Part shown: positions 25,080 to 31,550 of the stretch, one piece after another | Position numbering within the stretch: position 1 is the stretch's first letter | How the letters are laid out: each line of letters starts with the position of its first letter | Source of the DNA: Daphnia carinata | Taxonomy: Eukaryota > Arthropoda > Branchiopoda > Diplostraca > Daphniidae | Direction of reading: 5' to 3' | Assembly (NCBI RefSeq): GCF_022539665.2 | Contig: NW_026712556.1 | Span: forward strand, 1-31,550 | Length of the DNA: 31,550 bases | The notes under the pieces: model-generated | The model's input: only the letters and a program-made list of their open reading frames with translations | The model's database searches: none | Told to the model about the DNA's origin: nothing | Made by a program: the position numbers and the translations under genes

Positions 25080-25280
25080 TGTAACGAGCCCACAGGCTAT
25101 CCGAAGACGGCCACACCCTCAACATCCCTCAAGCGTTTCACAAGTGAAAGTGAACATGTCCCCTCCCATTTTACCTTCATTTTGTATGTGTGTTAGTAGT
25201 ATAAATACTGCATTTTTGTAACATGTAATTCGGACTTGTTACGACAATCCACTGCAATACACAAGGTTTGAAACTTTACA
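25080..25280 (+). repeat. 3' LTR of the Gypsy-type element
   Basis: 201 bp, 4 substitutions from the 5' LTR. It abuts satellite B directly, with no copy of the left flank. A TATA-like box recurs at 25200. Confidence 0.95.
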
Positions 25281-28200
25281 GTTGTTCGCCAAACGCGATG
25301 GTTACCAGTCCAATATCCTTAACTATTTAAATCAAATATACTTGTAATTGTAGTGAACTATGTGTGTAAAATTCTAATGATTTCATTTATCATGTATTAC
25401 TACACGCCAGCTGGTGGTGAGTTTTTACATTGGTTGTTCGCCAAACGCGATGGTTACCAGTCCAATATCCTTAACTATTTAAATCAAATATACTTGTAAT
25501 TGTAGTGAACTATGTGTGTAAAATTCTAATGATTTCATTAAACACAGTCATTTTCGCATTGAAATCGTAAAAATTAATAAAATTCGTCAAAAACAGGTTG
25601 CCGATTCAAAGTTAAAAAGCATAGCCAAATACCGCATGTTTGAAGAACCAAGGTTTATCATGTATTACTACACGCCAGCTGGTGGTGAGTTTTTACATTG
25701 GTTGTTCGCCAAACGCGATGGTTACCAGTCCAATATCCTTAACTATTTAAATCAAATATACTTGTAATTGTAGTGAACTATGTGTGTAAAATTCTAATGA
25801 TTTCATTAAACACAGTCATTTTCGCATTGAAATCGTAAAAATTAATAAAATTCGTCAAAAACAGGTTGCCGATTCAAAGTTAAAAAGCATAGCCAAATAC
25901 CGAATGTTTGAAGAACCAAGGTTTATCATGTATTACTACACGCCAGCTGGTGGTGAGTTTTTACATTGGTTTGTTCGCCAAACGCGATGGTTACCAGTCC
26001 AATATCCTTAACTATTTAAATCAAATATACTTGTAATTGTAGTGAACTATGTGTGTAAAATTCTAATGATTTCATTAAACACAGTCATTTTCGCATTGAA
26101 ATCGTAAAAATTAATAAAATTTTGCCGATTCAAAGTTAAAAAGCATAGCCAAATACCGAATGTTTGAAGAACCAAGGTTTATCATGTATTACTACACGCC
26201 AGCTGGTGGTGAGTTTTTACATTGGTTGTTCGCCAAACGCGATGGTTACCAGTCCAATATCCTTAACTATTTAAATCAAATATACTTGTAATTGTAGTGA
26301 ACTATGTGTGTAAAATTCTAATGATTTCATTAAACACAGTCATTTTCGCATTGAAATCGTAAAAATTAATAAAATTCGTCAAAAACAGGTTGCCGATTCA
26401 AAGTAAGCAAGCATAGCCAAATACCGAATGTTCGAAGAACCAAGGTTTATCATGTTTTCTAAACGCCAGCTGGTGGTTGAGTTTTTACATTGGTTGTTCG
26501 CCAAACGCGATGGTTACCAGTCCAATATCCTTAACTATTTAAATCAAATATACTTGTAATTGTAGTGAACTATGTGTGTAAAATTCTAATGATTTCATTA
26601 AACACAGTCATTTTCGCATTGAAATCGTAAAAATTAATAAAATTCGTCAAAAACAGGTTGCCGATTCAAAGTTAAAAAGCATAGCCAAATACCGAATGTT
26701 CGAAGAACCAAGGTTTATCATGTTTTCTAAACGCCAGCTGGTGGTTGAGTTTTTACATTGGTTGTTCGCCAAACGCGATGGTTACCAGTCCAATATCCTT
26801 AACTATTTAAATCAAATATACTTGTAATTGTAGTGAACTATGTGTGTAAAATTCTAATGATTTCATTAAACACAGTCATTTTCGCATTGAAATCGTAAAA
26901 ATTAATAAAATTCGTCAAAAACAGGTTGCCGATTCAAAGTAAGCAAGCATAGCCAAATACCGAATGTTCGAAGAACCAAGGTTTATCATGTTTTCTAAAC
27001 GCCAGCTGGTGGTGAGTTTTTACATTGGTTGTTCGCCAAACGCGATGGTTACCAGTCCAATATCCTTAACTATTTAAATCAAATATACTTGTAATTGTAG
27101 TGAACTATGTGTGTAAAATTCTAATGATTTCATTAAACACAGTCATTTTCGCATTGAAATCGTAAAAATTAATAAAATTCGTCAAAAACAGGTTGCCGAT
27201 TCAAAGTTAAAAAGCATAGCCAAATACCGAATGTTCGAAGAACCAAGGTTTATCATGTTTTCTAAACGCCAGCTGGTGGTTGAGTTTTTACATTGGTTGT
27301 TCGCCAAACGCGATGGTTACCAGTCCAATATCCTTAACTATTTAAATCAAATATACTTGTAATTGTAGTGAACTATGTGTGTAAAATTCTAATGATTTCA
27401 TTAAACACAGTCATTTTCGCATTGAAATCGTAAAAATTAATAAAATTCGTCAAAAACAGGTTGCCGATTCAAAGTTAAAAAGCATAGCCAAATACCGAAT
27501 GTTCGAAGAACCAAGGTTTATCATGTTTTACTAAACGCCAGCTGGTGGTGAGTTTTTACATTGGTTGTTCGCCAAACGCGATGGTTACCAGTCCAATATC
27601 CTTAACTATTTAAATCAAATATACTTGTAATTGTAGTGAACTATGTGTGTAAAATTCTAATGATTTCATTAAACACAGTCATTTTCGCATTGAAATCGTA
27701 AAAATTAATAAAATTCGTCAAAAACAGGTTGCCGATTCAAAGTTAAAAAGCATAGCCAAATACCGAATGTTTGAAGAACCAAGGTTTATCATGTATTACT
27801 AAACGCCAGCTGGTGGTGAGTTTTTACATTGGTTGTTCGCCAAACGCGATGGTTACCAGTCCAATATCCTTAACTATTTAAATCAAATATACTTGTAATT
27901 GTAGTGAACTATGTGTGTAAAATTCTAATGATTTCATTAAACACAGTCATTTTCGCATTGAAATCGTAAAAATTAATAAAATTCGTCAAAAACAGGTTGC
28001 CGATTCAAAGTTAAAAAGCATAGCCAAATACCGAATGTTCGAAGAACCAAGGTTTATCATGTTTTCTAAACGCCAGCTGGTGGTTGAGTTTTTACATTGG
28101 TTGTTCGCCAAACGCGATGGTTACCAGTCCAATATCCTTAACTATTTAAATCAAATATACTTGTAATTGTAGTGAACTATGTGTGTAAAATTCTAATGAT

Positions 28201-31200
28201 TTCATTAAACACAGTCATTTTCGCATTGAAATCGTAAAAATTAATAAAATTCGTCAAAAACAGGTTGCCGATTCAAAGTTAAAAAGCATAGCCAAATACC
28301 GAATGTTCGAAGAACCAAGGTTTATCATGTTTTCTAAACGCCAGCTGGTGGTGAGTTTTTACATTGGTTGTTCGCCAAACGCGATGGTTACCAGTCCAAT
28401 ATCCTTAACTATTTAAATCAAATGTACTTGTAATTGTAGTGAACTATGTGTGTAAAATTCTAATGATTTCATTAAACACAGTCATTTTCGCATTGAAATC
28501 GTAAAAATTAATAAAATTCGTCAAAAACAGGTTGCCGATTCAAAGTTAAAAAGCATAGCCAAATACCGAATGTTCGAAGAACCAAGGTTTATCATGTTTT
28601 ACTAAACGCCAGCTGGTGGTGAGTTTTTACATTGGTTGTTCGCCAAACGCGATGGTTACCAGTCCAATATCCTTAACTATTTAAATCAAATGTACTTGTA
28701 ATTGTAGTGAACTATGTGTGTAAAATTCTAATGATTTCATTAAACACAGTCATTTTCGCATTGAAATCGTAAAAATTAATAAAATTCGTCAAAAACAGGT
28801 TGCCGATTCAAAGTTAAAAAGCATAGCCAAATACCGAATGTTCGAAGAACCAAGGTTTATCATGTTTTACTAAACGCCAGCTGGTGGTGAGTTTTTACAT
28901 TGGTTGTTCGCCAAACGCGATGGTTACCAGTCCAATATCCTTAACTATTTAAATCAAATGTACTTGTAATTGTAGTGAACTATGTGTGTAAAATTCTAAT
29001 GATTTCATTAAACACAGTCATTTTCGCATTGAAATCGTAAAAATTAATAAAATTCGTCAAAAACAGGTTGCCGATTCAAAGTTAAAAAGCATAGCCAAAT
29101 ACCGAATGTTCGAAGAACCAAGGTTTATCATGTTTTACTAAACGCCAGCTGGTGGTGAGTTTTTACATTGGTTGTTCGCCAAACGCGATGGTTACCAGTC
29201 CAATATCCTTAACTATTTAAATCAAATGTACTTGTAATTGTAGTGAACTATGTGTGTAAAATTCTAATGATTTCATTAAACACAGTCATTTTCGCATTGA
29301 AATCGTAAAAATTAATAAAATTCGTCAAAAACAGGTTGCCGATTCAAAGTTAAAAAGCATAGCCAAATACCGAATGTTCGAAGAACCAAGGTTTATCATG
29401 TTTTACTAAACGCCAGCTGGTGGTGAGTTTTTACATTGGTTGTTCGCCAAACGCGATGGTTACCAGTCCAATATCCTTAACTATTTAAATCAAATGTACT
29501 TGTAATTGTAGTGAACTATGTGTGTAAAATTCTAATGATTTCATTAAACACAGTCATTTTCGCATTGAAATCGTAAAAATTAATAAAATTCGTCAAAAAC
29601 AGGTTGCCGATTCAAAGTTAAAAAGCATAGCCAAATACCGAATGTTCGAAGAACCAAGGTTTATCATGTTTTACTAAACGCCAGCTGGTGGTGAGTTTTT
29701 ACATTGGTTGTTCGCCAAACGCGATGGTTACCAGTCCAATATCCTTAACTATTTAAATCAAATGTACTTGTAATTGTAGTGAACTATGTGTGTAAAATTC
29801 TAATGATTTCATTAAACACAGTCATTTTCGCATTGAAATCGTAAAAATTAATAAAATTCGTCAAAAACAGGTTGCCGATTCAAAGTTAAAAAGCATAGCC
29901 AAATACCGAATGTTCGAAGAACCAAGGTTTATCATGTTTTACTAAACGCCAGCTGGTGGTGAGTTTTTTACATTGGTTGTTCGCCAAACGCGATGGTTAC
30001 CAGTCCAATATCCTTAACTATTTAAATCAAATGTACTTGTAATTGTAGTGAACTATGTGTGTAAAATTCTAATGATTTCATTAAACACAGTCATTTTCGC
30101 ATTGAAATCGTAAAAATTAATAAAATTCGTCAAAAACAGGTTGCCGATTCAAAGTTAAAAAGCATAGCCAAATACCGAATGTTCGAAGAACCAAGGTTTA
30201 TCATGTTTTCTAAACGCCAGCTGGTGGTGAGTTTTTACATTGGTTGTTCGCCAAACGCGATGGTTACCAGTCCAATATCCTTAACTATTTAAATCAAATG
30301 TACTTGTAATTGTAGTGAACTATGTGTGTAAAATTCTAATGATTTCATTAAACACAGTCATTTTCGCATTGAAATCGTAAAAATTAATAAAATTCGTCAA
30401 AAACAGGTTGCCGATTCAAAGTTAAAAAGCATAGCCAAATACCGAATGTTCGAAGAACCAAGGTTTATCATGTTTTACTAAACGCCAGCTGGTGGTGAGT
30501 TTTTACATTGGTTGTTCGCCAAACGCGATGGTTACCAGTCCAATATCCTTAACTATTTAAATCAAATGTACTTGTAATTGTAGTGAACTATGTGTGTAAA
30601 ATTCTAATGATTTCATTAAACACAGTCATTTTCGCATTGAAATCGTAAAAATTAATAAAATTCGTCAAAAACAGGTTGCCGATTCAAAGTTAAAAAGCAT
30701 AGCCAAATACCGAATGTTCGAAGAACCAAGGTTTATCATGTTTTCTAAACGCCAGCTGGTGGTGAGTTTTTACATTGGTTGTTCGCCAAACGCGATGGTT
30801 ACCAGTCCAATATCCTTAACTATTTAAATCAAATATACTTGTAATTGTAGTGAACTATGTGTGTAAAATTCTAATGATTTCATTAAACACAGTCATTTTC
30901 GCATTGAAATCGTAAAAATTAATAAAATTCGTCAAAAACAGGTTGCCGATTCAAAGTTAAAAAGCATAGCAAAATACCGAATGTTCGAAGAACCAAGGTT
31001 TATCATGTTTTACTAAACGCCAGCTGGTGGTGAGTTTTTACATTGGTTGTTCGCCAAACGCGATGGTTACCAGTCCAATATCCTTAACTATTTAAATCAA
31101 ATATACTTGTAATTGTAGTGAACTATGTGTGTAAAATTCTAATGATTTCATTAAACACAGTCATTTTCGCATTGAAATCGTAAAAATTAATAAAATTCGT

Positions 31201-31550
31201 CAAAAACAGGTTGCCGATTCAAAGTTAAAAAGCATAGCCAAATACCGAATGTTTGAAGAACCAAGGTTTATCATGTATTACTACACGCCAGCTGGTGGTG
31301 AGTTTTTACATTGGTTGTTCGCCAAACGCGATGGTTACCAGTCCAATATCCTTAACTATTTAAATCAAATATACTTGTAATTGTAGTGAACTATGTGTGT
31401 AAAATTCTAATGATTTCATTAAACACAGTCATTTTCGCATTGAAATCGTAAAAATTAATAAAATTCGTCAAAAACAGGTTGCCGATTCAAAGTTAAAAAG
31501 CATAGCCAAATACCGAATGTTTGAAGAACCAAGGTTTATCATGTATTACT
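25281..31550. repeat. Satellite B array, about 268-bp monomer
   Basis: About 23 head-to-tail copies of a 267-269-bp monomer, running off the window end. The first copy (25281-25432) lacks about 116 bases between TTCATT and TATCATG; the copy starting near 25970 lacks 13 bases (CGTCAAAAACAGG). Three variants of one short region mark subfamilies: TGTATTACTACACG, TGTTTTCTAAACG and TGTTTTACTAAACG. Those with TGTATTACTACACG lie at both ends of the visible array. The monomer is unrelated to satellite A. Each monomer carries one long frame of about 81 codons on the plus strand, intact in some copies. Confidence 0.97.
28421..30570. repeat. Satellite B sub-block with CAAATGTAC variant
   Basis: Nine consecutive monomers share CAAATGTACTTG where all others read CAAATATACTTG. 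Such clustering shows local amplification or conversion of one variant. Confidence 0.8.

Larger units (their letters stand above)
4460..25280 (+). mobile_element. Ty3/Gypsy-type, errantivirus-like LTR element with env and an ankyrin gene
   Basis: The element is bounded by 201-bp LTRs that begin TGTAAC and end TTTACA. Inside, in order, are a tRNA-Gln-like primer-binding site, gag, pol (protease, reverse transcriptase, RNase H, integrase), an env-like gene, an ankyrin-repeat gene and a polypurine tract. The order of pol domains, with integrase last, is that of Metaviridae (Ty3/Gypsy), and an env makes it errantivirus-like. Without the nested BEL element it would be about 13.4 kb, long for this family, because of the long coiled coil in Gag, the large Env and the extra gene. 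It is defective: gag is frameshifted near 7475, pol is split at 8933, and the presumed env start is followed by a stop. The LTRs differ at 4 of 201 bases. There is no target-site duplication: the left flank ends ATAACAC and the right flank begins GTTGTTCG. Confidence 0.93.

Noticed and set aside
24933-25221. Two short plus-strand frames across the polypurine tract and 3' LTR
   Set aside because: The longer one starts at GTG; they run through non-coding end sequences and show no protein features.

Overview
The window looks like repetitive, gene-poor DNA from an invertebrate animal genome; arthropod seems likeliest and nematode is not excluded. The reasons are two large satellite arrays, a Ty3/Gypsy-type element with an envelope gene, a BEL/Pao element, AT-rich non-coding DNA, and candidate introns of about 55 nt with CTAAC-like branch points and T-rich acceptors. 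No ordinary host gene, tRNA, rRNA or prokaryotic feature is visible.

Layout: (1) 1-4459, a tandem array of about 64 copies of a 70-bp satellite (A). (2) 4460-25280, a Ty3/Gypsy-type, errantivirus-like element with 201-bp LTRs, a primer-binding site matching tRNA-Gln, a coiled-coil-rich Gag, Pol (protease, reverse transcriptase, RNase H, integrase), a very large Env-like glycoprotein, and then an unexpected accessory gene for an acidic protein with an ankyrin-repeat domain, followed by a polypurine tract and the 3' LTR. (3) Nested in its reverse transcriptase, in the opposite orientation, 8933-16359: a complete BEL/Pao element with two identical 330-bp LTRs and a 5-bp target-site duplication (AGGAA). 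(4) 25281-31550, about 23 copies of an unrelated satellite (B) of about 268 bp.

The Gypsy element appears built for alternative splicing. The leader has no AUG from the likely start of transcription to a splice donor at 4794/4795, eight bases before the gag AUG. Acceptors lie just before env (18808) and before the ankyrin gene (23552), each placed so that its gene supplies the first AUG of the spliced message. This copy is dead: gag carries a frameshift in its zinc knuckle, pol is split by the BEL insertion, and the putative env AUG is followed at once by TAA. Its LTRs differ at 4 of 201 positions and it has no target-site duplication; its two flanks are different satellites.

The BEL element looks intact and very young. 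It also has an unusual small gene upstream of gag-pol, apparently split by a 54-nt intron, and strong splice acceptors just before the gag-pol AUG, so it too probably makes several spliced messages.

The best candidates for something undescribed are the ankyrin-repeat accessory gene in a retrovirus-like LTR element, the spliced upstream gene of the BEL element, and a conserved reading frame inside satellite B.
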